A DNA stretch of 64,000 nt from B4-G1 sp964393895 (GTDB lineage: Bacteria > Chloroflexota > Anaerolineae > B4-G1). Shown here piece by piece: positions 24,915 to 34,021 of this stretch (position 1 is its first letter; every line of letters begins with the position of its first letter). Both the position numbers and the translations under genes were made by a program. Below the pieces are notes generated by a model that worked only from the letters and a program-made list of their open reading frames with translations, did not search any database and had not been told where the DNA came from. Location: the NCBI GenBank assembly GCA_964393895.1, contig CAYMWP010000002.1, positions 76,580 through 140,579 on the forward strand, read 5' to 3'.

Positions 24915-26351
24915 ATGAACAACACGAACTATCCACCTCAACCGACCCCTGCGCCCTCCCTGCCCATATCTATATGGGGCGCCACCGACAAGGGCCGCCA
25001 ACGCGAGGGGAACGAGGACTCTGTCTACCCCCATTCCGACAGCGACACCTTTCCCTTCCAACCCGGCCCGGATAGCATAGCCCAAAAGGGACACCTGCTC
25101 GTCGTCGCCGACGGCGTGGGCGGGGCCAAGGGTGGAGCGGAAGCGAGCCGTTGGGCCATCCGCGTGGCCGTGGAGCGATACTACGACCAGGCCGGCCCGG
25201 ACCTGGGAAGCGACCTGCAAACCGCCATCGAGATGGCAAACTCCTCCCTCTACCAATACCTCCAGTCCACCGGCGTAACCCAGGCCGGCTCGACCATGGT
25301 GGCAGCCGTGATCTACGGCAACACGCTCCAGGTCGCCAACGTCGGCGACAGCCGCGCTTACCTCATCCGCGAGGGCCAGATCACCCGCTTGACCCGCGAC
25401 CACACGCTGACCCAGCAAAAAATAGACCGGGGCATCATCCAACCGGAGCAGGCCGCAATGGACCCCGATAGCAGCGTGCTGACCCGCTCGATGGGCGCCG
25501 GGCCGACAGTCCAGGCTGACCTCTTCCAACCCGTGCCCCTGGTCGCCGGCGACGTGGTGCTCCTCTGCTCCGACGGACTGACCGACATGGTGGAAGAGGC
25601 AGAGATCGCCCGTCTGGCGAGCGGCGGCTCGCCCAAGCGAATGACCCAGCGCCTGATCGCCGCGGCCAACAAGCAGGGCGGCGTGGACAATATATCGGTC
25701 GTGATCGCCCAGGCGGGTGGCAAGCCGGCGGCCGGCGGCGGACTGTTGGCCGACATCCCCAAGATGGCACAGCAACAAAAGATCATCCTGGGTGGAATGG
25801 CCGGTCTGGTAGCCCTGATCCTTTGCCTGCTGGCGACCTGGGCTGCGTGGGGAGCCATCACCTCACGGGAAACGCCGACGCCGGCCGCCCCAACGGCCGG
25901 GGCCCCGTCCGCGACGACCACCGCGCCCGTCGCCCCATCCGCGACACCCCAACCAACCGACACGGTGCCGCCGGGCCAGGCGACCTCGACCCCAGCGCCG
26001 ACCTTCACGCCATCCCCCACCCCGCGCCCCGACAGAGACGGGGACGGCATCCCCGACGCTAACGACGAGTGTCCCGACGATTTTGGCCTGTACGATCTGG
26101 GCGGCTGCCCCGACCGCGATGGCGACGGCATCCCCGACCTCGACGACGCGTGCCCCGACGCGCCCGGCCCGCCGGAATACGGCTGCCCAGATAGCGACGG
26201 CGATGGCAGCCCAGACAACCTGGATAAATGCCCGGCTATTCAGGGGGTACCGGAAAACGACGGATGTCCATATCCAAGCGACGATGAAGGTGGAGACGGC
26301 GGCGGCGGGGACGGCGGAGATGACGGCGGAGGTGATGGACCGACACGCTGA
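24915..26351 (+). CDS. Membrane PP2C phosphatase with extracellular thrombospondin type-3-like repeats
   Basis: The 478-residue protein has a cytoplasmic PP2C domain (about 10-250) with ligands in REGNEDS, VVADGVGGAKGG, LCSDGLTDM and GGVDNISVV. A membrane helix follows (about 290-315), then a Thr/Pro stalk and a tail of Asp-rich repeats (DRDGDGIPD, then DSDGDGSPDNLDKCP) typical of calcium-binding thrombospondin type-3/OmpA-like repeats. The tail ends in an acidic Gly/Asp stretch. The topology predicts that calcium or surface contact outside could tune dephosphorylation inside. It starts 3 bp after the kinase gene, so the pair is probably translated in step and acts on the same targets. Confidence 0.9.
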   Translation: MNNTNYPPQPTPAPSLPISIWGATDKGRQREGNEDSVYPHSDSDTFPFQPGPDSIAQKGHLLVVADGVGGAKGGAEASRWAIRVAVERYYDQAGPDLGSDLQTAIEMANSSLYQYLQSTGVTQAGSTMVAAVIYGNTLQVANVGDSRAYLIREGQITRLTRDHTLTQQKIDRGIIQPEQAAMDPDSSVLTRSMGAGPTVQADLFQPVPLVAGDVVLLCSDGLTDMVEEAEIARLASGGSPKRMTQRLIAAANKQGGVDNISVVIAQAGGKPAAGGGLLADIPKMAQQQKIILGGMAGLVALILCLLATWAAWGAITSRETPTPAAPTAGAPSATTTAPVAPSATPQPTDTVPPGQATSTPAPTFTPSPTPRPDRDGDGIPDANDECPDDFGLYDLGGCPDRDGDGIPDLDDACPDAPGPPEYGCPDSDGDGSPDNLDKCPAIQGVPENDGCPYPSDDEGGDGGGGDGGDDGGGDGPTR

Positions 26352-26467
26352 ACCGATCTGAGGCAGATACGGGAACCCTGCCCACATCTGAGGCGCAACC
26401 GTAGGGCGGGTTTCTCAGCCGCCAAGCGACCACAGTTAGATTTAGAACTAGAACAAGGACAAATGAA

Positions 26468-28453
26468 ATGGATACAAACACCCACATCTCTAGAACAACC
26501 CGCTGTATCGTGACCGCCCTGGGCGCTGTCGCGATGCTCGCCTACCTGCTGATATTCCTCGCCGCTGCCCGCACCCACGCCGCCCCGCTCCAGGGCACCG
26601 GTGACGATCCAAGGATCCACCTCATCACGATGACGGCCGACCTCCCCCACTACGACCCCGCAAACAACGACGGCGTCGCCAAGACCGTCTACTTTTCCAA
26701 CGGCGTGAGCGGCCTCATCACTATGACGTTCGACATCAGCGGCACGCACACATTGACCCTCACCGCCGGCGCTGCCTTCTACGAACCGGAACGGGTCTAC
26801 ACTTCGACCGCACAAACGTGGACCCGCCCCATCACCTACTCGGTCGCGGATACGCACACGACCCAACCCAACGTCACCTACACGGCCGCCAGCACCGCCG
26901 GCCTCACCACGCTCGCCATCACCTACACGCGGGACGTCACCGCGCCCACCTCATCCATCGCCTACCCATCCGCCGGTCAATGCGTCAGTGGCACACAGTT
27001 GGTCATCAGCGGCGCGGCCAGCGACGGTGTGGGCGGTTCCGGCGTCCAACGCACGCAGGTCAGCACAGATACCGCCGCCCCCTGGCACGCCGCCACTGGC
27101 GGTGCCGCCTGGGCCTACACCTGGACCCTGCCCAGCGCCGACGGCGTGGTCTATACCCTGTCATCCCGCGCTCAGGATAACCTGGGCGCCTGGCAACAGG
27201 TTCCGCCCACAGTTTCCGTCACCGTGGATAATGTGTCGCCAACCGGCACGGTGATCCTAACCCCCAGCCTGCCCGTCTCCCAGTGGACGAACGAGAGCAC
27301 GCTCGAGGCGCAATGGAACGGCTTCTCCGACGGCGGCGGGGTCGCGGGCTACCAATACTTTATCTCCGACACAATAGCCGCCCTGCCGCTACCGGGAGCC
27401 GCCTTTACCACCGCGACCGGCGTCACCGAGGTGCTGCCCGACGGCGAGTGGTATTTTCACGTCGCCGCCCGGGACGCGGCCGGCAACTGGAGCGCGCCCC
27501 GCTACACGGGCCCGTTCCAGGTAGATACCCTGTCGCCCACTAACGTCGCCATCACCGCTCCCAAGCACATCTCTGCCACCCAGTTCACCGTCTCCTGGTC
27601 GGCCGACGACGCCGTTTCGCACACCGTCGAGTACAGCGGCACGGACTATACGTCGTGGCAACCCTGGCTGACGGGCGTGATCTCCACAGAGGCCGAGTTC
27701 CCGGTCCCGGCGACAGAGAGCGATTATATCTTGCGCGTCACCGCCTACGACCACGCCGGCAACAGCGCCCAGGCGCAAACAGAGACCCACGTCGGGGTCT
27801 GGCGCGTCTACCTGCCCCTAGTCCTGCGCGACTACAGCCCCTTAGCCAACGGCGGTTTCGAGAGTGGGCTGAGCGGCTGGGACACAGATCAAGGGCCATT
27901 CGATGGGCACGGCAGCGGTATGCCGCAGAGCGTCGTCTCGTTCGAGGGAAGCAACCGCGCCCTGCTCGGCGAAACGAACGCCCAAGACGACTCTATCCAC
28001 GTCGGCTACGGCTACATCGCCCAAACTTTTACGGTGGAGAAACCCCGGCTGCAATTGCAATACCGGGTGAGCACTTACGACATCATCCAAGGCACCGGGC
28101 AAAGATACTTTGACACCTTTGAGGTTTCCATTAACCGTCCCCCCCAGCAGATCTCGGATGCTGAACGGAACGCCGCAGGCTGCGCCAGCACGGCGCTCAA
28201 CCCTGCTGGTACTCTGACCGTTTCGGTAGATGGGTTGGTTTTCTGCGGCGGTCGTTCTGGCACCCAGGAGGATACCGGGACACTGTGGAACTCGGGGTGG
28301 GAGACCGTCACCTTGGACTTGAGCGGGTTTCAGGGACAAAACATCACATTGTACCTCTCCATCTGGAGCCGCGAGTACGACCCGCCATATTACAACGACC
28401 GCGCCTACTATAATACCTGGGCGTACGTGGACAATCTGAGTCTACAGGAGTAA
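26468..28453 (+). CDS. Large secreted protein with Ig-like domains and a VYLPLVLR motif
   Basis: A protein of 661 residues with an N-terminal signal/anchor (about 14-38) and no catalytic motif. Several beta-sandwich segments of bacterial Ig-like type are visible (for example TVTVDNVSPTGTVILTP and PFQVDTLSPTNVAITAP). They are followed by the motif WRVYLPLVLRDYSP and a jelly-roll-like C-terminal domain that starts NGGFESGLSGWD. The same type of motif occurs in the secreted protein at 32708-34021. It is probably a surface adhesin or a ligand of the sensory tails encoded around it. The gene is 116 bp after the PP2C gene and may still belong to the same transcript. Confidence 0.75.
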   Translation: MDTNTHISRTTRCIVTALGAVAMLAYLLIFLAAARTHAAPLQGTGDDPRIHLITMTADLPHYDPANNDGVAKTVYFSNGVSGLITMTFDISGTHTLTLTAGAAFYEPERVYTSTAQTWTRPITYSVADTHTTQPNVTYTAASTAGLTTLAITYTRDVTAPTSSIAYPSAGQCVSGTQLVISGAASDGVGGSGVQRTQVSTDTAAPWHAATGGAAWAYTWTLPSADGVVYTLSSRAQDNLGAWQQVPPTVSVTVDNVSPTGTVILTPSLPVSQWTNESTLEAQWNGFSDGGGVAGYQYFISDTIAALPLPGAAFTTATGVTEVLPDGEWYFHVAARDAAGNWSAPRYTGPFQVDTLSPTNVAITAPKHISATQFTVSWSADDAVSHTVEYSGTDYTSWQPWLTGVISTEAEFPVPATESDYILRVTAYDHAGNSAQAQTETHVGVWRVYLPLVLRDYSPLANGGFESGLSGWDTDQGPFDGHGSGMPQSVVSFEGSNRALLGETNAQDDSIHVGYGYIAQTFTVEKPRLQLQYRVSTYDIIQGTGQRYFDTFEVSINRPPQQISDAERNAAGCASTALNPAGTLTVSVDGLVFCGGRSGTQEDTGTLWNSGWETVTLDLSGFQGQNITLYLSIWSREYDPPYYNDRAYYNTWAYVDNLSLQE

Positions 28454-28476
28454 AAAGTAACTGTTTGCTTGCTCTA

Positions 28477-28499
28477 GCCGGATTGCCAAATCCGGCGAC
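28477..28499. repeat. Perfect hairpin, copy 2 of a dispersed CCGGA-type repeat
   Basis: GCCGGATT and AATCCGGC pair perfectly around the loop GCCA. No T tract follows, so it is a poor terminator. It resembles the hairpin at 14051-14074. A weaker third version (CCCGGATCTGGCGATCCAGG) lies about 55 bp further on. Confidence 0.45.
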
Positions 28500-28616
28500 C
28501 TGGCAGGCCAAGACCACCGTATCTGCCGTCCAATACCCGGATCTGGCGATCCAGGCGGAGCGAGGTGAATAGGGTAACGCAAAGGTAACGCAGGAAACGC
28601 AAGAGGAGGAACTCTT

Positions 28617-29879
28617 ATGCCCGGAGAAGTGCAACTGACCGTTCAGACCAACAAGACCACCTTCCCCGCCACCGAGGGACAACAGTTGGTGTACCTGCTC
28701 ATCGAAGCAATGCCCACCGGCGCCGTCGCCAACGTCCAGATGCCGCTCAACTTTAGCCTGGTGCTCGACCATAGCGGCTCGATGAGCGGAGCCAAGTTGA
28801 CCAACCTCAAAGAAGCGGCCAAACTGGCCGTTGACCGCATGGGGCCGCAGGACATACTCTCCATCGTCGTCTTTGACGACAAGGTAAAAGTCATCGCCCC
28901 CAGCCAGCCGGTATCCGACCCGGCCGGCCTGAAACAGCAAATTGACGGCATCCGCGACGGCGGCGGCACCGAAATGTCGCGCGGCATGCGCCAGGGACTG
29001 GAAGAGTTGCAAAAGGGAGTGGGCCCAGGCCGCGTCAGCCGCATGCTCCTGCTGACCGACGGGGAGACCTTTGGCGACGATGACGCCTGTCGCCGCCTGG
29101 CCGCCGACGCCGGAGCCCAATCCATCGCCATCGCCGCCCTCGGTCTGGGCGAGGAGTGGAACGAAGAACTCTTGGACAACATCGCCGAGGCCAGCGGCGG
29201 CAGCTCCGACTTTATCCCCGCCGGCCAACCCGAAGCCATCGGGAGTACGTTCGAGCAACACGTGCTGGCGGCCCAGGCCACCGTCGTGCAGAACGCGGAC
29301 ATGATCCTGCGCCTGGTGGGTGGCATGATGCCACGCGCCGTCTGGCGGGTGACGCCCCTGATCGCCAAGCTGGGCCACCGCGCCCTCTCGGACCGCGACG
29401 TGCAAGTCACGCTGGGCGATATGGACCGCGAGCAGGGACAAAGCATACTGGTCGAGATGATGGTTCCGCCCCGCCAGCCCGGCACCTACCGCATCGCCCA
29501 GGCCGAGGTGAACTATGATGTACCCGCCGCCGGCCTGGTGGGAGAGAAAGCGAAAAGCGACATCGTGCTGGACTTTTCCGGCGATCCGGCCCAGGCGACC
29601 GAGACCAACCCTTACGTGATGAACATTGTCGAAAAAGTCACGGCCCACAAGCTGCAAACGCGCGCGCTGGATGAGGCCGCGCTGGGCAACATCGCCGGGG
29701 CCACGCAAAAGCTGCGCGCCGCCGCCACCCGCCTGCTGGAACTGGGCGAAGACGAACTGGCTCAGACCGCAATGAGCGAAGCCGAGCGGTTGGAGCAAGG
29801 CGAGGATCTCTCGTCCCAAGGGGCCAAGAAACTCCGCTACGCGACGCGCAAATTGACACAGAAACTGGATGATCTGTAA
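28617..29879 (+). CDS. Cytoplasmic vWA-domain protein with intact MIDAS
   Basis: The 420-residue protein has no signal peptide. It has a vWA domain (about 45-225) with a complete metal-ion-dependent adhesion site: DHSGS (51-55), Thr118 in GGGTEM and Asp148 in LLTDGE. A beta-rich region and a C-terminal helical segment (about 330-420, rich in Ala/Leu/Glu) follow. The layout resembles YfbK/TerY-like bacterial vWA proteins, which act as scaffolds in phosphosignalling. It stands 163 bp after the secreted protein, with GAGGAGG before the ATG, and precedes the zinc-ribbon FHA gene by 26 bp. Its partner proteins are probably the kinases and FHA proteins of this island. Confidence 0.87.
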   Translation: MPGEVQLTVQTNKTTFPATEGQQLVYLLIEAMPTGAVANVQMPLNFSLVLDHSGSMSGAKLTNLKEAAKLAVDRMGPQDILSIVVFDDKVKVIAPSQPVSDPAGLKQQIDGIRDGGGTEMSRGMRQGLEELQKGVGPGRVSRMLLLTDGETFGDDDACRRLAADAGAQSIAIAALGLGEEWNEELLDNIAEASGGSSDFIPAGQPEAIGSTFEQHVLAAQATVVQNADMILRLVGGMMPRAVWRVTPLIAKLGHRALSDRDVQVTLGDMDREQGQSILVEMMVPPRQPGTYRIAQAEVNYDVPAAGLVGEKAKSDIVLDFSGDPAQATETNPYVMNIVEKVTAHKLQTRALDEAALGNIAGATQKLRAAATRLLELGEDELAQTAMSEAERLEQGEDLSSQGAKKLRYATRKLTQKLDDL

Positions 29880-29905
29880 ATTGCAGACCTTAGAGGAGGG
29901 ATATT

Positions 29906-30781
29906 ATGCCTGCATGTCCAAATTGTGGTTCACAACAACCAGATGGAGCCGCCTTCTGTGATGAGTGTGGCGCCAAACTGGAAAGCCTGGCGCCGGCAGC
30001 GCCGCCTCCTGCCGCCCCACCCGCCCAGCCTGTCCCCACTGCGCTGGCCGCCAACTGCCCCGTCTGCGGCGCGGCGGTGACGCCTGGCGAGTCCTTCTGC
30101 GATAGCTGCGGCGCAGCGTTGGGCCAGGCAGCGCCGGCCCCACCGCCGGCCGCCGCACCCGCTCCCCCTCCAGTCCCCGCTCCCACACCACCGCCGGACG
30201 CCGCACCGACCTGCTCTAACTGCGGAGCCCAACTGGAACCGGGCAGCCTCTTTTGCGACATGTGCGGTTCGCCCGTGAGCGTACCCGCGCCCGCGCCCAG
30301 CCCTGCACCCGCGCCCAGCCCTGCACCCGCGCCCGCGCCCAGCCCTGTACCTGTGCCCGCGCCCACACCAGTCCAGCCGCCCGCGCCCACCCCGCCTATG
30401 CCCACGCCGCCGGTAGCCCCAGCCCCTCCTCCAGCCTATCCATCGCCGGCCGGCATCCAGGGGCGACTGCTAGTTCAAGACACCAACACCACACTCTCCT
30501 TCCCACCCGGCAAGACCGAGCTCATCGTCGGGCGAGAGGACCCGGTCAGCGGCGTCTTTCCGGAGATTGACCTGACCGATCACGGCGGGGACGAAGGCGG
30601 CGTCTCTCGGCGACACGCCCGCATCTTTGTTCAGGGCATGCAGACCCTCGTCGAAGACCTGAACAGCACCAACTACACCTACGTCAACAAACAGAGACTG
30701 ACGCCCGGGCAGCCACACCCGCTCAACGACGGCGACGAAGTGCGCTTCGGACGGGTGAAACTCAGTTACCATTCTGCGTAA
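29906..30781 (+). CDS. Triple zinc-ribbon adaptor with C-terminal FHA domain
   Basis: The 291-residue cytoplasmic protein has three zinc ribbons of the form CPNCG...FCDECG (about 4-25, 50-70 and 98-118). They are separated by Ala/Pro-rich linkers, the last of which has internal tandem repeats. A C-terminal FHA domain (about 185-285) shows IVGRED, SRRHARIF and the NSTNYTYVN turn. The zinc ribbons match those of the PP2C fusion at 19791 and probably mediate contacts among island proteins, while the FHA domain reads phosphothreonine. A clear GGAGG precedes the ATG. The gene ends the second small operon, which starts with the vWA gene. Confidence 0.88.
   Translation: MPACPNCGSQQPDGAAFCDECGAKLESLAPAAPPPAAPPAQPVPTALAANCPVCGAAVTPGESFCDSCGAALGQAAPAPPPAAAPAPPPVPAPTPPPDAAPTCSNCGAQLEPGSLFCDMCGSPVSVPAPAPSPAPAPSPAPAPAPSPVPVPAPTPVQPPAPTPPMPTPPVAPAPPPAYPSPAGIQGRLLVQDTNTTLSFPPGKTELIVGREDPVSGVFPEIDLTDHGGDEGGVSRRHARIFVQGMQTLVEDLNSTNYTYVNKQRLTPGQPHPLNDGDEVRFGRVKLSYHSA
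30283..30370 (+). repeat. In-gene tandem repeat encoding an Ala/Pro linker
   Basis: Units such as CCCGCGCCCAGCCCTGCA recur in direct tandem, encoding APAPSP-type repeats within the zinc-ribbon FHA protein. Length variation here would change only the linker and keep the frame when whole 18-bp units are gained or lost. Confidence 0.7.
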
Positions 30782-31007
30782 TACGTAAAATCGGTATCTT
30801 TTCAAAAAGCAGGGGCCGGAATGCCGTTCCGTCCTACGTCACTCGCGAATCATTGAGAAGTCAACATGTTCCTTGGCACACCACCAAGGACGAAAATGGT
30901 CAATGTAAGTTTATTGTCTAGGTAGATACCAAAATTACGTAAGCGTAAAGAACCACTCTAACCTGAGAGGAAACTCGCACGGCAAGAAGCGCGAGAGGAA
31001 ACATAAT

Positions 31008-32630
31008 ATGACACTCACAACTGGCCAAATGCTACAAGACCGCTACCGTATCGCCTCTCTACTGGGGCAGGGAGGAATGGGCGCAGTCTATCGCGCCTGG
31101 GACACGCGTCTAGACATCGCCGTCGCCCTCAAAGAGATGGTGCCCCAACCGGACTTGGACTCCCAAACTTTGACACAACTGCGTCAGCAGTTTCAACAAG
31201 AGGCACAAATCATGGCCCGCCTGACCCATCCCCACCTGGTGCGAGTCGGTGATTTTTTCCAGGAGAGAGGCAACGCCTATCTGGTGATGGACTTTGTCGA
31301 AGGGGAGAACCTGTCACAACTCATCAAACGAGAGGGAGCACTATCAGAAGAGCAGGTGTTGGAATGGGCGGGGCAGCTTTTGGACGCACTGGCCTACTGC
31401 CACAGCCAGGGTATCATTCACCGCGACGTGAAGCCGCAGAACGTCATCGTTCGGCCAGACAGACGGGCCGTATTAGTGGACTTTGGCCTGGTCAAGCTGT
31501 GGGATCCCAACGATCCCCGCACCAAGACCGCGATGCGCGGGATGGGCACGCCGGAGTATGCTCCACCGGAGCAATACGAAGTCAAAGCGGGGCACACCGA
31601 TGGACGCAGCGACATCTATGGCCTGGGGGCGACGCTTTACCACACTCTGACCGGCAAGGCGCCGCCGACGGCGACACTGCGCATGGCAGACCCGGAGCAA
31701 TTCCTGCCGCCGCGACTAGTAGCACCGGGGGTCAGCAAACAGACCGAGACAGCGTTGATAAAGTCGTTAGAGTTGGTCCGTTCGCAGCGCTGGCAGAGCG
31801 CGGCGGAGATGGCACAAGGCCTGGGACTGTCCATTCGGGCCTGGGGTAAAGAAGTGACTGAGCAAATTGCTCCTCCCTCATCGGGGCGAGGGGGTACGCG
31901 CGTGATGGAAAAAAGCGCCCAGGCCCGGCCTGCCCCTCGTCGTACCGGAATTCCTTTCTGGGGCTGGGCGATAGGGGGACTGGCCGTATTAGCAATGATA
32001 GGATTGGCGCTGGGGGTAGGAGCCGTAATGATCGGGCTGCCGGGCAAATTCGGTCTCTCCCAACCCACTCCGACAGTCGTGGCAACAGTCCCCCTTGCCG
32101 TTCCTACGGCAGAGGAAACAACCACACCATCCCCATCCCCATCCCCGTCTCCTTCTCCTTCGCCGGCGGCTACAGCGACGCCCACACCCACCGGGCCGCC
32201 CACCGATACACCGACGTCGGCGCCGACAGCCACGCCCACGCCTCGCCCGGTCACGCCGACTCCGGTTCCCGTCGTCCCACCGACCTTGACGGCCCCGAAT
32301 CAAGGAGGCACGTACGGAAGCCCCATCACCTTCCAATGGGCCGGTTCGCTGGGAGCAGGCCAGACCTACCAGGTCACGGCCTATCACACCGGAAGCGGCC
32401 ATACGCTTCAGAGCGGCTTGCTGACAACCCCAACCTGGACCACCGATCTGCCTGGTGACAAGTTCGGCGAGTGGCGCTGGTATGTCTCGGTGCTCAGAGG
32501 CGACAGCGCAGCGGCTACCTCGTCCGAATGGACATTCTGGTTTGACCCACATCCCGGTGGCAACGGTGATGGCGGCGGTGGTGGTGGTGGTGGTGATGAT
32601 GGCGGTGAGAATACACCGGCACCGCCGTAG
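31008..32630 (+). CDS. Canonical membrane Ser/Thr protein kinase with extracellular Ig-like sensor
   Basis: A protein of 540 residues. Its Hanks-type kinase domain (about 12-275) is complete: glycine loop LGQGGMGAVY (19-28), Lys42, HRDVKPQN (138-145), D158-F-G and the activation segment GTPEYAPPEQ. A juxtamembrane segment and one membrane helix (about 320-346) lead to a Thr/Pro/Ser-rich stalk. A small beta-sandwich follows (about 420-510, PTLTAPNQGGTYGSPITFQW), then a poly-Gly/Asp tail. It is the standard receptor kinase of the island, unlike the NLD kinase at 23643. It starts after a 226-bp spacer, so it probably has its own promoter. Confidence 0.93.
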   Translation: MTLTTGQMLQDRYRIASLLGQGGMGAVYRAWDTRLDIAVALKEMVPQPDLDSQTLTQLRQQFQQEAQIMARLTHPHLVRVGDFFQERGNAYLVMDFVEGENLSQLIKREGALSEEQVLEWAGQLLDALAYCHSQGIIHRDVKPQNVIVRPDRRAVLVDFGLVKLWDPNDPRTKTAMRGMGTPEYAPPEQYEVKAGHTDGRSDIYGLGATLYHTLTGKAPPTATLRMADPEQFLPPRLVAPGVSKQTETALIKSLELVRSQRWQSAAEMAQGLGLSIRAWGKEVTEQIAPPSSGRGGTRVMEKSAQARPAPRRTGIPFWGWAIGGLAVLAMIGLALGVGAVMIGLPGKFGLSQPTPTVVATVPLAVPTAEETTTPSPSPSPSPSPSPAATATPTPTGPPTDTPTSAPTATPTPRPVTPTPVPVVPPTLTAPNQGGTYGSPITFQWAGSLGAGQTYQVTAYHTGSGHTLQSGLLTTPTWTTDLPGDKFGEWRWYVSVLRGDSAAATSSEWTFWFDPHPGGNGDGGGGGGGGDDGGENTPAPP

Positions 32631-32707
32631 GGCAGGTACACCATAGTTTACTTCGTTCTCAACAGGCCAGAATCTTGGATTCTAGTTAGGAACACGAGGA
32701 GTAAGAA

Positions 32708-34021
32708 ATGAAAAAGTCCATATTACTTGTCACAGCCGGAATGTTGTTGATCGGCTTAACGTTAGCGCGGAACGCCTTGGGGGCAAAGCCATTGCCTCTG
32801 CCAACCAATACACCTGTCCCAGTAGAAGATGTTCAATCCATCATCAGCCAGGTACCATCGTCGTTGAATGAACAAGATACACCGAACCTAGCACACTCGG
32901 GAGACACAGCCGCCGACCAACTGATGCAGGGCGACATCCAGATTCGGCAAGCGCTGCTGCAACACGCCGAGGCTATGCGCCAGGCGGGGGTGCGTTTCTC
33001 AGCGACGAACTTTGGAACAGAAATCGCCAGAAGCGTATCACCCCAATCTCCATCAGCAGAGACGTGCCGAAATATGCTCCTGAACTCCCAGATGGACGTC
33101 ACAGAATTCGGCGACGGAACCGGTACAATAGATTACTGGACAATCATGGACCAGAAAGTATACTACGACAACGACCCAGAATACTACAATTCGCCGTACC
33201 ACTCTCTGGTCATGGTAGACGAGACCGATGGATCGGATACGGTTATCCTTGATGCCGACACAGACCGGGATGCGTTTGGGCAAGGGTTCCAGGCTCCCAG
33301 CAATTTGACCTTCCTCCAAATCTCGTACAGCAGACGGTATAGCAATGAGAATGACGACGACGATGCCAGTTACGTTTTGTGGACGTTGGACAACGATGGT
33401 TACCTGGACGAGATAGTAGACCTCTGGTACATTGGCTCAGGAACGGGTTGGGACGATCGCTATTCGGCGCCGCTGTCCACCAGCGGTTTAGCCCAGGCGT
33501 CTGGCAAGCCCCTTGCGCTCGCATTCTACCTGATCAGCGACAGGACGTCCCCAAGCGAGGTCATCTGGTTGGACGACGCACAGGTGGAGTTATGCTACAC
33601 GACGGGCGCGAACAAGGTCTATCTACCTCTCACAATAAGGCAGCCGGCGTGGACGGGTCCTGTTTGCTCACCTTACGAACCGGATTCAGCAACCCAACGC
33701 GGAGCTACCAGGATAGATGCTGTTTGTGATGGCTCATTCAGCGCCACAGACATCAAGGACTACTACTCGCTGACTTTGGATGGCGTGAGGAACATTCGCC
33801 TGAGACTGTACGATCTTCCATCCGGCACCAACTGGGATGCTATGATTTACGAGGACGCCAGCGATTATCCACTGGCCTGCCACATCGCCACCGTTGGCGA
33901 CCAGGACAAGTACAAGGATTGCACCCTGAATGCCAGCAAGAGTTACTTTGTCCTCGTGAGCGCAGGCACAGCGCCAGGCAAAGGCAGCGACACTTATCAT
34001 ATGTCCGTTGAAGAACGATAG
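32708..34021 (+). CDS. Secreted protein with VYLPL motif and C-terminal PPC-like domain
   Basis: The 437-residue protein has a clean signal peptide (MKKSILLVTAGMLLIGLTLA) and no membrane segment after it. The middle (about 120-295) is a beta-rich domain with acidic, Tyr-rich stretches. The motif KVYLPLTIRQ comes next, and then a prepeptidase-C-type domain (about 320-437) with DYYSLTLDG and YFVLVSAG. PPC domains are usually removed from, or help localise, secreted proteins. It shares the VYLPL motif with the protein at 26468-28453. GAGGAG lies six bases before the ATG. It is probably exported to the surface and may be sensed by, or anchored near, the kinase encoded 77 bp upstream. Confidence 0.78.
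   Translation: MKKSILLVTAGMLLIGLTLARNALGAKPLPLPTNTPVPVEDVQSIISQVPSSLNEQDTPNLAHSGDTAADQLMQGDIQIRQALLQHAEAMRQAGVRFSATNFGTEIARSVSPQSPSAETCRNMLLNSQMDVTEFGDGTGTIDYWTIMDQKVYYDNDPEYYNSPYHSLVMVDETDGSDTVILDADTDRDAFGQGFQAPSNLTFLQISYSRRYSNENDDDDASYVLWTLDNDGYLDEIVDLWYIGSGTGWDDRYSAPLSTSGLAQASGKPLALAFYLISDRTSPSEVIWLDDAQVELCYTTGANKVYLPLTIRQPAWTGPVCSPYEPDSATQRGATRIDAVCDGSFSATDIKDYYSLTLDGVRNIRLRLYDLPSGTNWDAMIYEDASDYPLACHIATVGDQDKYKDCTLNASKSYFVLVSAGTAPGKGSDTYHMSVEER

Noticed and set aside
28344..29819. A 491-codon minus-strand frame opposite the vWA gene, and similar long frames at 20376-21530 and 24780-25778
   Set aside because: All lie opposite genes with clear domain motifs, have low-complexity translations and lack start signals.
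30283..30370. Short tandem repeats considered as a CRISPR array
   Set aside because: The units lie in frame inside a protein-coding linker, have no spacers of constant length and have no cas genes nearby.
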